A stretch of 19,868 bases of DNA from Betaproteobacteria bacterium UBA5582 (GTDB lineage: Bacteria; Pseudomonadota; Gammaproteobacteria; Burkholderiales; Rhodocyclaceae): assembly GCA_002425245.1 (NCBI GenBank), contig DILW01000190.1:1-19868 (forward strand), read 5' to 3'. Of this stretch, positions 1 through 7,401 are shown piece by piece. The position numbers and the translations under genes are program-made. The notes beneath the pieces are model-generated. The model worked only from the letters and a program-made list of their open reading frames with translations. It did not search any database and was not told the origin of the DNA. Every line of letters starts with the position of its first letter. The first letter of the stretch is position 1.

Positions 1-254
1 GCCAGCGTCACCCAGCGCGGCGTTGCGCCCATCGCGGCAAGATCGGAGAGGTTGACGGCGAGCGCCTTCCAGCCCAGGCGACCGGGGTCGGTATCGGGCA
101 GGAAATGGACGCCGGCGACCAGCATGTCGGTGGTCACCGCCAGTTGCTTGCCGGGCGACGGCTGGACCAGGGCGCAGTCGTCGCCCGGGCCGAGGACTGC
201 CGACGGCGTCGGCCGGGCGAAGTATTTCGCGATCAGGCCGAATTCGCCGGGCAT
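1..254 (-). CDS. thiL: Thiamine-monophosphate kinase ThiL (N-terminal part)
   Basis: ThiL phosphorylates thiamine monophosphate to thiamine diphosphate with ATP, the last step of cofactor synthesis, in the cytosol. Only the first 84 codons are inside the window; the gene continues past position 1. The translated start MPGEFGLIAKYFARP is followed by GPGDDCAL (residues 22-29), the acidic Mg-ATP motif of the family, then TDMLVAGVHFLPD, and then a WKALAVNLSDLAAMGA segment. All of these line up closely with E. coli ThiL from memory. The ATG at 254-252 lies 4 nt after the nusB stop, so it is the natural last cistron of ribB-ribH-nusB-thiL and is probably translationally coupled. The C-terminal substrate-binding half cannot be judged. 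Confidence 0.93.
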   Translation of the reverse strand, partial: MPGEFGLIAKYFARPTPSAVLGPGDDCALVQPSPGKQLAVTTDMLVAGVHFLPDTDPGRLGWKALAVNLSDLAAMGATPRWVTL

Positions 255-258
255 CGGG

Positions 259-729
259 TCAGCGGCCCTTGCGCCGCGCAGCGACCTCGGCGGCGCGCAC
301 GTCGGCAGCAATCTTGTCGAGCACGCCGTTGACGTACTTGTGGCCGTCGGTGCCGCCGAAGGCCTTGGTCAGCTCGATGGCTTCGTTGATGATCACGCGG
401 TAGGGCGTTTCCGGATGATTGACCATCTCGAAGCTGCCCATCAGCAGGACGCTGGCCTCGACCGGCGACAGCTCGGCGAAGGGGCGGTCGATGTGGGCGG
501 CGATACGTTCGGTGAGCGCCGCCTGCTGGCCGATGACGCCGCGCAGGGTGCCGACGAAGAATTCGCGGTCAGCCTTGGCGAAGCCTTCCATTTCCGGCGC
601 GTAGGCTTCGATGGCGGCTTCATCGGCACCGCCGACCCGCCACTGGTAGAGGCCCTGGAGGACGAATTCACGGGCACGGCGGCGGGCCGACTTGGGCGGC
701 GCCTTGGGGGTTTGTTCCTGTTCACTCAT
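259..729 (-). CDS. nusB: Transcription antitermination factor NusB
   Basis: NusB binds boxA RNA with NusE (ribosomal protein S10) and supports processive transcription of rRNA operons. The 156-residue product is all-alpha in character. It has the typical N-terminal helix SARRRAREFVLQGLYQW after a short basic, proline-rich leader, and the conserved C-terminal block PYRVIINEAIELTKAFGGTD followed by a KYVNGVLDKIA segment. E. coli NusB is about 139 residues, so this one carries a modest N-terminal extension. The ATG at 729-727 lies inside the 3' end of ribH (8-nt overlap), implying coupled translation in the riboflavin operon. The ribH-nusB-thiL order is common in proteobacteria. Confidence 0.95.
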   Translation of the reverse strand: MSEQEQTPKAPPKSARRRAREFVLQGLYQWRVGGADEAAIEAYAPEMEGFAKADREFFVGTLRGVIGQQAALTERIAAHIDRPFAELSPVEASVLLMGSFEMVNHPETPYRVIINEAIELTKAFGGTDGHKYVNGVLDKIAADVRAAEVAARRKGR

Positions 730-1198
730 TGATCAGTGCCCTTTGCAGGTTGGCCATTTCGACGGCGGCCTGGGCGCAATCGGTACCCTTGGGCTGCATG
801 CGGACCTCGGCCTGTTCGTCGGTGTCACAGGTGAGGATGCCGTTGGCGATGGGAATGCCGGTATGCAGTTGCAGTTCCATGATCGCCCGGCAGGCGTCGT
901 TGGAGACCACCTCGAAGTGGTAGGTATCGCCGCGGATCACCGCGCCGAGGGCAATCAGTGCGTCGAACTCGCCGGTCTGCGCCATCGTCTGCAGGATCAG
1001 CGGGATTTCCAGGGCGCCGGGACAGGTGGCGATGGCCACGTCCTCGTCGGCGACGCCGAGGCGTTTGAGTTCGGCGATGCAGGCGGAGAGCAGGCCTTCG
1101 CAGACGGGCAGGTTGAAGCGGCTCATGACGACGCCGATGGCGAGGCCGTTGCCATCGAGGTTCTTGTCGTATTCGAAGACGTTGTCAAAACGGGACAT
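722..1198 (-). CDS. ribH: 6,7-dimethyl-8-ribityllumazine synthase
   Basis: Lumazine synthase condenses 3,4-dihydroxy-2-butanone 4-phosphate with 5-amino-6-ribitylaminouracil, the penultimate step of riboflavin synthesis. The 158-residue length is normal for the family. Recognisable motifs are MSRFNLPVCEGLL near the N terminus, CPGALEIPLI (substrate loop), ALGAVIRGDTYHFEVV (containing the conserved catalytic-region His), GIPIANGILTCDTDEQA and a KGTDCAQAAVEM segment. The gene starts 3 nt after the ribB stop and overlaps nusB by 8 nt, so it sits next to the gene for the enzyme that makes one of its two substrates. E. coli nomenclature calls this gene ribE (ribH in older usage). Confidence 0.95.
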   Translation of the reverse strand: MSRFDNVFEYDKNLDGNGLAIGVVMSRFNLPVCEGLLSACIAELKRLGVADEDVAIATCPGALEIPLILQTMAQTGEFDALIALGAVIRGDTYHFEVVSNDACRAIMELQLHTGIPIANGILTCDTDEQAEVRMQPKGTDCAQAAVEMANLQRALINE

Positions 1199-1201
1199 GG
1201 A

Positions 1202-2317
1202 TCAAAGCTCCGCAGGGGAAGTGACGAAACCGGCGACTTCGAGGCCGAAACCGGTCATGGAGGGCATCTTGCGCGGGCTGGAGAGCAGGCGCATGCGGCC
1301 GACGCCGAGGTCGCGCAGAATCTGCGCGCCGATGCCGTAGGTGCGCGGGTCCCATTTCTGTTGCTGGCGCGGCGCATCGACTGGCGTGGTCAGGCGAGTA
1401 AGCAGGGCTTCGCCGTCTTCCGGGCGGTGCATGAGGACGATCACGCCGTGGCCGTTTTTCGCCAGCGCCGCCTGCGCCTCGTCGATCGAGAACGACTGGC
1501 GCTTGCTCGCCGGGTCAAGGAAGTCGAGCACCGACAGCGGTTCATGGACGCGGACCAGGGTCTCGCCGCCAGCCGGAATCTCGCCCTTGACCAGCGCCAG
1601 GTGGGTGGCACCGCCGGCGCGGTCGACGTAGGCGTGCATCAGGAACTCGCCGTGGGCGGTGGCGATGGTCTTGCTGGTGACGCGCTCGACCAGCTTTTCC
1701 GAGGCGGCGCGGTAGTGGATGAGGTCGGCGATGGTGCCGATCTTCAGGCCGTGCTGCTTCGAGAATTCGATCAGTTCCGGCAGGCGGGCCATGGTGCCGT
1801 CGTCGTTCATGATCTCGCAGATCACCGAAGCCGGTTCCAGACCGGCCATGCCGGCCAGGTCGCAACCGGCTTCGGTGTGGCCGGCGCGGACCAGGACGCC
1901 GCCCTCGCGGGCGGTGATCGGAAAGACGTGGCCGGGCTGGACGATGTCGTCGGCGACCGCGTTGCGGGCCACCGCAGTGCGGATGGTGTGCGCCCGGTCG
2001 GCGGCGGAAATACCGGTGGTGACGCCTTCCGCAGCTTCGATCGAGACGGTGAAGGCGGTACCGAACTGGGTGCCGTTGCTGCGCGCCATCTGGCTCAGGC
2101 CGAGCTTCTTGCAGCGCTCGCCGGTCAGCGTCAGGCAGACCAGGCCGCGGCCGTACTTGGCCATGAAGTTGATCGCTTCCGGCGTCACGTGCTCGGCGGC
2201 CATGACCAGGTCGCCTTCGTTTTCACGGTCTTCCTCGTCGACCAGGACGACCATGCGGCCGGCTTTCAGTTCGGCGACGATTTCTTCGGTTGAGGCAATG
2301 GCGGGATGCGGGGGCAT
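1202..2317 (-). CDS. ribB: 3,4-dihydroxy-2-butanone-4-phosphate synthase with degenerate GTP cyclohydrolase II-like domain (RibBX type)
   Basis: The N-terminal half (about residues 8-205) is RibB, which converts ribulose 5-phosphate to the four-carbon riboflavin precursor. Its acidic Mg site reads VDEEDRENEGDLVMAAEHV (residues 26-44), followed by GHTEAGCDLA and an ICEIMNDDGTMAR segment. The C-terminal half (about 215-360) is RibA-like, but the zinc cysteines expected just after VRVHEPL (residues 256-261) are gone; there is no cysteine after C167. It therefore should not hydrolyse GTP, matching the RibBX variant known in Proteobacteria, where X is a RibA-like domain without that activity. I chose the ATG at 2317: it gives MPPHPAIASTEEIV, whereas the open frame reaching 2407 would add 30 unlike residues and overlap ychF. 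Database entries may call this ribBA. Confidence 0.9.
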   Translation of the reverse strand: MPPHPAIASTEEIVAELKAGRMVVLVDEEDRENEGDLVMAAEHVTPEAINFMAKYGRGLVCLTLTGERCKKLGLSQMARSNGTQFGTAFTVSIEAAEGVTTGISAADRAHTIRTAVARNAVADDIVQPGHVFPITAREGGVLVRAGHTEAGCDLAGMAGLEPASVICEIMNDDGTMARLPELIEFSKQHGLKIGTIADLIHYRAASEKLVERVTSKTIATAHGEFLMHAYVDRAGGATHLALVKGEIPAGGETLVRVHEPLSVLDFLDPASKRQSFSIDEAQAALAKNGHGVIVLMHRPEDGEALLTRLTTPVDAPRQQQKWDPRTYGIGAQILRDLGVGRMRLLSSPRKMPSMTGFGLEVAGFVTSPAEL

Positions 2318-2375
2318 GGGGATCCGGGTTTCCAAAAGGGGGCTGTTATTTTCGCAGAAAGCGGCAATGCCGGCG

Positions 2376-3467
<1,092 letters not shown>

Positions 3468-3487
3468 GGTTTTTCCTTGTGTTCGGG

Positions 3488-4066
3488 TCAGACGGCTTTG
3501 CCGTGCAACTGTTGCTGGGCGCCGGTGTAGTCACCGGCGGCGATTCTGGGCCAGGCCAGCAGGCTGCGGTGCAGGGCGTGCTCGATATCGGGCGCTTCTT
3601 CCTTGCGCGGCTGGTGCAGGACGAAGTCTACAACCTGCTGGGCCAGGCCGAGGGTACGCGGATGACCGATGCCCAGGCGTAGCCGCCAGAAGTCCGGCGT
3701 ACCCAGCTTGGCCTGGATGTCCTTGAGGCCGTTGTGGCCGCCGTTGCCGCCGCCCTGCTTGAGGCGGATGCCGCCGGGGGGCAGGTCGAGTTCATCGTGC
3801 ACGACGAGAATCTCGGCCGGGGAAATCTTGTAGAAATTGGCCAGCGCCGCCACCGCCTGGCCGGAGCGGTTCATGAAGGTGGTCGGCTGCAGCAGCCACA
3901 GTTCGCCGGCGCGCGCCGCCTTGCCGAAGAACTTGGCTTGCGGGGCGAGGCTGATCTTCAGTTGCTCGGCCAGCCGGTCGACGAACCAGAAACCGGCGTT
4001 ATGCCGGGTGGCTTCGTATTCCGGACCGGGGTTGCCGAGGCCGACGATGAGGCGGGGAGAGGTCAT
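3488..4066 (-). CDS. pth: Peptidyl-tRNA hydrolase
   Basis: Pth releases peptides from peptidyl-tRNAs dropped by the ribosome and is essential in bacteria. The sequence starts MTSPRLIVGLGNPGPEYE. The conserved N12, the catalytic H22 (in ATRHNAG), the FMNRSG motif, the HDELDLPPG loop with the catalytic Asp, and GGGNGGHNGLKDI are all present. I use the ATG at 4066 (192 residues; E. coli has 194). An in-frame TTG at 4075 would add three residues (MIA). No convincing Shine-Dalgarno precedes either start. A strong terminator hairpin lies immediately upstream at 4080-4113, so pth-ychF may depend on read-through from prs-rplY or on its own unseen promoter. Confidence 0.95.
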   Translation of the reverse strand: MTSPRLIVGLGNPGPEYEATRHNAGFWFVDRLAEQLKISLAPQAKFFGKAARAGELWLLQPTTFMNRSGQAVAALANFYKISPAEILVVHDELDLPPGGIRLKQGGGNGGHNGLKDIQAKLGTPDFWRLRLGIGHPRTLGLAQQVVDFVLHQPRKEEAPDIEHALHRSLLAWPRIAAGDYTGAQQQLHGKAV

Positions 4067-4079
4067 GGCGATCAAAGCG

Positions 4080-4113
4080 AAAAAGCCGCCGGCGGCTTGA
4101 AGCCAGCGGCGGC
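4080..4113 (-). terminator. Intrinsic terminator after rplY
   Basis: Read on the minus strand, GCCGCC (4113-4108) pairs with GGCGGC (4090-4085) around an inner GGCT/AGCC stem separated by a 3x3 internal loop, and a run of five T (4084-4080) follows directly. This is a classical Rho-independent terminator, placed 23 nt after the rplY stop and just before the pth start. Confidence 0.75.
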
Positions 4114-4135
4114 CGTAACAGCGGGATGGCGGAAC

Positions 4136-4738
4136 TTACGCGCCAGCAGCTTCGCCTTCGGCAGCTTGGGCACCGCCCTTGCCGACGATGCTGACCACGA
4201 TCGGGTCTTCTTCGCCGTGCTTGACCAGGGCAACGCCTTGCGGCAGCTTGATCTGCGAAGCGTGGATGTTGTCGCCGACGTTCAGCGCGCCGAGGTCAAC
4301 TTCGATGAATTCCGGCAGATCCTTGGCCAGGCAGTGGATTTCCAGTTCGGTGGCAACGTGGTTGACCAGGCCGCCGTTGAGCTTGACGCCCGGGCCGGCT
4401 TCTTCGTTGACGAAGTGCAGCGGCACCTTGATGTGCAGTTCATGGTCGGCATCGACGCGCTGGAAGTCGATGTGCAGGATCAGCGGCTTGTAGGCGTGCG
4501 TCTGGTAATCGCGCAGCAGGACCTGTTCCTTCTTGCCGTCGATGACCAGGTTGATGATGGAAGAATGGAAGGCTTCCTTCTTCATCTTCAGCAGCAGGTC
4601 GTTGTGGTTGGTCTCGATGACCGTCGGGGCGGCGTTGCCACCGTAGACGATGCCCGGGACAGTGCCGGCGCGACGCAGGCGGCGGCTCGCACTCGTTCCC
4701 TGCAGATTGCGCACATTGGCGATGACTTCAAATTGCAT
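4136..4738 (-). CDS. rplY: 50S ribosomal protein bL25, long CTC/TL5 form
   Basis: bL25 binds 5S rRNA in the large subunit. This is the 200-residue two-domain form. An N-terminal L25 barrel (about 1-90, with SASRRLRRAGTVPGIVYGG, AFHSSIINLVIDGKKEQVLL and DYQTHAYKPLILHIDFQRVD) is followed by a C-terminal beta domain (about 95-185). E. coli has only the first domain (94 residues), while the long form is usual in betaproteobacteria. The tail is Ala/Glu/Gly-rich (AQAAEGEAAGA). The gene follows prs after 55 nt, which contain a hairpin and a palindrome spanning the ribosome site. A strong terminator follows its stop. Confidence 0.96.
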   Translation of the reverse strand: MQFEVIANVRNLQGTSASRRLRRAGTVPGIVYGGNAAPTVIETNHNDLLLKMKKEAFHSSIINLVIDGKKEQVLLRDYQTHAYKPLILHIDFQRVDADHELHIKVPLHFVNEEAGPGVKLNGGLVNHVATELEIHCLAKDLPEFIEVDLGALNVGDNIHASQIKLPQGVALVKHGEEDPIVVSIVGKGGAQAAEGEAAGA

Positions 4739-4741
4739 GGT

Positions 4742-4781
4742 ACTACTCCAGTAGTTTCCCGGTCCGCGACCAGATCGGGAA
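4742..4781 (-). other. Structured leader of rplY
   Basis: The 55-nt gap between prs and rplY holds, on the minus strand, TTCCC/GGGAA flanking GGTC-GCG-GACC (4781-4756; about 9 bp with a 5-nt bulge). It is immediately followed by the perfect palindrome ACTACTGGAGTAGT (4755-4742), whose centre contains the GGAG ribosome-binding site; the ATG follows at 4738. These structures are seen directly in the sequence. A role in translational control of rplY is inference. Confidence 0.4.
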
Positions 4782-4793
4782 GGTTAAAAAAAC

Positions 4794-5744
4794 TCAGTCA
4801 ATGAACAGCGACGAGACGGAGTCGTCGTTGCTGATCCTGCGGATCGTTTCGGCCATGATGTCGGCCACGGAAAGCTGGCGGATGCGCGGCGAGGCAGCGG
4901 CATCGTCGCGCAGCGGAATGGTGTCGGTGACGACCAGGGCGTCGAGGTCGGAACTGTTGACGCGTTCGACCGCCGGGCCGGACAGCACCGGGTGCGTGCA
5001 GTAGGCGACGACCTTGCTGGCGCCATTGGCCTTCAACGCGGTGGCGGCCTTGCACAGGGTGCCAGCGGTGTCGACCATGTCGTCCATGATGATGCAGGTG
5101 CGGCCGTCGACCTCACCGATGATGTTCATCACTTCGGAAACATTGGCTTTCGGGCGGCGCTTGTCGATGATCGCCAGGTCGCATTCGAGGCGCTTGGCCA
5201 GCGAGCGGGCGCGGACGACGCCGCCGTGGTCGGGCGAAACGACCATCGGGTTTTCGTAGTTCTGCTTGCGGATGTCGTCGAGCAGGATGGGCAGGGCGTA
5301 GATGTTATCGACCGGGATGTCGAAGAAGCCCTGGATCTGTTCGGCGTGCAGGTCCATGGTCAGCACGCGGTCGACGCCGGAGGCGGCGAGCATGTTGGCA
5401 ACCAGCTTGGCGGCGATGGGCACGCGCGACGAACGCGAACGGCGGTCCTGGCGGGCGTAGCCGAAGTAGGGAATGGCGGCGGTGATGCGGCCGGCCGAGG
5501 CGCGCTTGAGCGAATCGACCATGACCAGCAGTTCCATCAGGTTGTCGTTGGTCGGGGCGCAGGTCGATTGCAGGACGAAGATGTCGCGTCCGCGGACGTG
5601 TTCCTGCAGTTCGACGCTGACTTCGCCGTCGGAAAAACGGCCGACATTGGCACGACCGAGATCGACGTTCAGGTGCTTGGCAACTTCGGCGGCCAGTTTG
5701 GGGTTGGCATTGCCGGTGAAGACCATCAGGCTGTTATAGGCCAT
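4794..5744 (-). CDS. prs: Ribose-phosphate pyrophosphokinase (PRPP synthetase)
   Basis: Prs transfers pyrophosphate from ATP to ribose 5-phosphate to make PRPP, the precursor of nucleotides, histidine, tryptophan and NAD. The 316-residue product (E. coli 315) contains FSDGEVSVELQEHVRG, FVLQSTCAPTNDNLMELL, PYFGYARQDRRSRSSRVPI (ATP-site region), DLHAEQIQGFFDIPVDN, and the PRPP-binding loop CIIMDDMVDTAGTL. I chose the ATG at 5744 (MAYNSLMVFTGNANPKLA) because it matches family length and has GAGGAA 7 nt upstream; the frame is open to 5795 but that would add 17 unrelated residues. It follows tRNA-Gln and a weak hairpin. Confidence 0.96.
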   Translation of the reverse strand: MAYNSLMVFTGNANPKLAAEVAKHLNVDLGRANVGRFSDGEVSVELQEHVRGRDIFVLQSTCAPTNDNLMELLVMVDSLKRASAGRITAAIPYFGYARQDRRSRSSRVPIAAKLVANMLAASGVDRVLTMDLHAEQIQGFFDIPVDNIYALPILLDDIRKQNYENPMVVSPDHGGVVRARSLAKRLECDLAIIDKRRPKANVSEVMNIIGEVDGRTCIIMDDMVDTAGTLCKAATALKANGASKVVAYCTHPVLSGPAVERVNSSDLDALVVTDTIPLRDDAAASPRIRQLSVADIMAETIRRISNDDSVSSLFID

Positions 5745-5796
5745 TTCCGCATTCCTCAGGGGGACTCGCGCGCGCTGCGAATTCGCCCGATACAAT

Positions 5797-5826
5797 GAAA
5801 ATCGGGCAGGCCGAAGACCTGCCCGA
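5797..5826 (-). terminator. Possible hairpin terminator between tRNA-Gln and prs
   Basis: On the minus strand the 9-bp stem TCGGGCAGG / CCTGCCCGA (5826-5818 with 5810-5802, 7-nt loop) is followed by TTTTC. The hairpin is strong but the T-tract is short, so it may act as a 3' processing or stabilising element or as a partial terminator after the tRNA, letting some transcription into prs. Confidence 0.5.
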
Positions 5827-5834
5827 AGGGAAAC

Positions 5835-5911
5835 TGGCAGAGGAGGAAGGATTCGAACCTTCGAATGCCGGAATCAAAATCCGGTGCCTTGACCAACTTG
5901 GCGACTCCCCT
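5835..5911 (-). tRNA. tRNA-Gln (anticodon TTG)
   Basis: The minus strand folds as a tRNA. The 7-bp acceptor is AGGGGAG with CTCCTCT (one G-U pair), discriminator G, and encoded CCA (5837-5835). The D-arm region is GCCAAGTTGGTCAAGGC. The anticodon stem CCGGA/TCCGG holds loop TTTTGAT, giving anticodon TTG (reads CAA). The T-arm is GAAGGTTCGAATCCTTC. The D-arm and anticodon-arm sequence closely resembles E. coli tRNA-Gln. It lies between ispE and prs, the usual place in betaproteobacteria. The first pair A1-U72 differs from the U1-A72 I recall for E. coli tRNA-Gln. Confidence 0.96.
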
Positions 5912-5931
5912 GCGGTTCGTCAGAACGGGGT

Positions 5932-5957
5932 CTCGTTCGAACGAGGCGCGAATGATA
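5932..5957 (-). promoter_or_regulatory. Candidate promoter and palindrome upstream of tRNA-Gln
   Basis: In the 75-nt gap between ispE and tRNA-Gln, the minus strand has TGTATCAT, a -10-like TATCAT (5957-5952) placed about 40 nt before the mature tRNA 5' end. No clear -35 is seen. Directly downstream is the perfect 14-bp palindrome CTCGTTCGAACGAG (5945-5932), which would fall at or just after the start of transcription. The palindrome is certain; the promoter call is tentative. Confidence 0.35.
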
Positions 5958-5986
5958 CAGGAGGGGATTCCGGAAATCCAGCCCTT

Positions 5987-6835
5987 TTAAACAATTTCTG
6001 CCAATGGGTGTTGCGCCAGGCCATCGGCCAGCCAGCCGTCCATGCCCGGCGGCAGCACCGCCAGGGCGGCAGCGGCGGCATCCCGGTCGGAAAAACTGGC
6101 GAAGACGCAGGCGCCGGAGCCAGTCATCATCGCCGACGGGGATTGCTGCTGCAGCCAGGCCAGGCTCGCCGCCACCGCCGGAAAGCGGGCGCAGGCGACC
6201 ACCTGCAGGTCGTTGCGCCCCTGCCCTGGGCGCCAGTCGGCGGGACGCATGGCCGGGGTGTCGCGACACAGTTCAGGGGCGCCGAAGATGGCCGCAGTGG
6301 GTACGGAGACGCCGGGGTTGAGCACCAGGTAGGTAGCGACCGGCAGCTCGACATCGGTAAAGGCTTCGCCGACGCCCTCGGCGAAGGTGTTGCGGCCATG
6401 CACGAACACCGGCACGTCGGCGCCCAGGGTCAGCCCCAGGCGTTCCAGTTCGGCGCGCGGCACGCCGGTCTGCCACAGGTGGTTGAGGGCGAGCAGCACG
6501 GTGGCCGCGTCGGAGGAGCCGCCGCCGAGACCGCCGCCCATCGGCAGGCGCTTGTCGAGATAAATGGTGGCGCCCCGGCGGCAGCCGGTGTGCTGCTGGA
6601 GCAGGCGGGCGGCACGCACGGTCAGGTCGCTGTCGGCAGGAACGCCGGGAATCGGTGTCGCCAGTTCGATCTGTCCGTCGGCGCGCGGGCTGAAGCGCAG
6701 CGTGTCGCAGCGGTCGATGAAACGGAATACGGTCTGCAGCAGATGGTAGCCGTCGGCACGGCGCCCGACCACGTGCAGGAATAGATTGAGCTTGGCCGGC
6801 GCCGGCCACTCGCTGTTCCAGTCAAGGTGCTTCAC
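5987..6835 (-). CDS. ispE: 4-diphosphocytidyl-2-C-methyl-D-erythritol kinase
   Basis: IspE is the GHMP kinase that phosphorylates CDP-methylerythritol in the non-mevalonate isoprenoid pathway. At 282 residues it matches E. coli (283). Visible motifs are WPAPAKLNLFLHVVGRRADG (K15 corresponds to the conserved active-site lysine), YHLLQTVF, the ATP loop LPMGGGLGGGSSDAATVLLAL, LTLGADVPVF with the catalytic Asp, and MTGSGACVFASF near the C terminus. The start is GTG at 6835-6833, overlapping the lolB TGA as GTGA, so translation should be coupled to lolB. The next gene is tRNA-Gln. Confidence 0.96.
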   Translation of the reverse strand: MKHLDWNSEWPAPAKLNLFLHVVGRRADGYHLLQTVFRFIDRCDTLRFSPRADGQIELATPIPGVPADSDLTVRAARLLQQHTGCRRGATIYLDKRLPMGGGLGGGSSDAATVLLALNHLWQTGVPRAELERLGLTLGADVPVFVHGRNTFAEGVGEAFTDVELPVATYLVLNPGVSVPTAAIFGAPELCRDTPAMRPADWRPGQGRNDLQVVACARFPAVAASLAWLQQQSPSAMMTGSGACVFASFSDRDAAAAALAVLPPGMDGWLADGLAQHPLAEIV

Positions 6836-7401
6836 GGCAGGGGTTTCCAGTCTTCCAGACGCAGGCGCAAGTCGATGTTGTTGCCACTGGCACGCAATTG
6901 CTGCGGTAGTGCGTCGGGATTGTCGTTGGCGTACACATACTCGATCAACCAGCCGTCCTCGCGCAGGCGCAGCGGGCGGTTCAGGGCGTCGCGCTCCAGG
7001 CTGCCGCTGACACCGGGACGACCGAGCAGCCAGCCGGGCAGGCGACTGATCGGCAATGGGTAGCCAGTCAGCTCGGCGAGCAGGCGGTCAGGCTCATCGG
7101 CGACGTGGGTCTGCTGGTCGCTGGTGCGCAGGGTCGCCCGCCCCGGGATGCTGTCGATTTCGGCCAGCCCGGCACCAAGCGGGTTGGCGATCAGCACCCG
7201 GTCGCTGTGGTCGGTATGAGTCCAGGACAGGCGACCGCTGCCTGATTCGCTGCGCCCGTCGGACTGGGTCAGTTTCAGGGCAAAGCGGCCTTCGAGCACG
7301 AAGCCCTGCAGGCTGTCGCGCGGCGGCAAGGGCAGTTCCGGGGTCTGGGCGCAGCCGGTGAGCAGGGCCAAGCCCAACAGGCAGGCGACGAAACGCTTCA
7401 A
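6832..7401 (-). CDS. lolB: Outer-membrane lipoprotein LolB
   Basis: LolB receives lipoproteins from the periplasmic carrier LolA and inserts them into the outer membrane. It has a lipoprotein signal peptide KRFVACLLGLALLTGC with the lipobox cysteine at residue 17. The mature part contains FVLEGRFALKL, SGSGRLSWTHTDHSDRVLIANPLG, LLAELTGYPLPISRLPGWLLG and a C-terminal LRLRLEDW typical of LolB. I chose the TTG at 7401-7399 (190 residues; E. coli about 207): it overlaps the preceding TPR gene's stop as TTGA and places the signal peptide at the very N terminus. The open frame continues to 7470, but that would prefix 23 unsuitable residues. Confidence 0.9.
   Translation of the reverse strand: MKRFVACLLGLALLTGCAQTPELPLPPRDSLQGFVLEGRFALKLTQSDGRSESGSGRLSWTHTDHSDRVLIANPLGAGLAEIDSIPGRATLRTSDQQTHVADEPDRLLAELTGYPLPISRLPGWLLGRPGVSGSLERDALNRPLRLREDGWLIEYVYANDNPDALPQQLRASGNNIDLRLRLEDWKPLP

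Noticed and set aside
692..2293. 533-codon open frame on the plus strand opposite ribB and ribH
   Set aside because: It is antisense to two clearly recognised enzymes. Its composition (rich in D, G, V, A, H) is what a GC-rich complementary frame produces, and no domain is recognisable.
2318..2375. FMN riboswitch before ribB
   Set aside because: Only 58 nt separate ychF and ribB, too short for the roughly 120-nt aptamer, and I see none of its conserved segments nearby.
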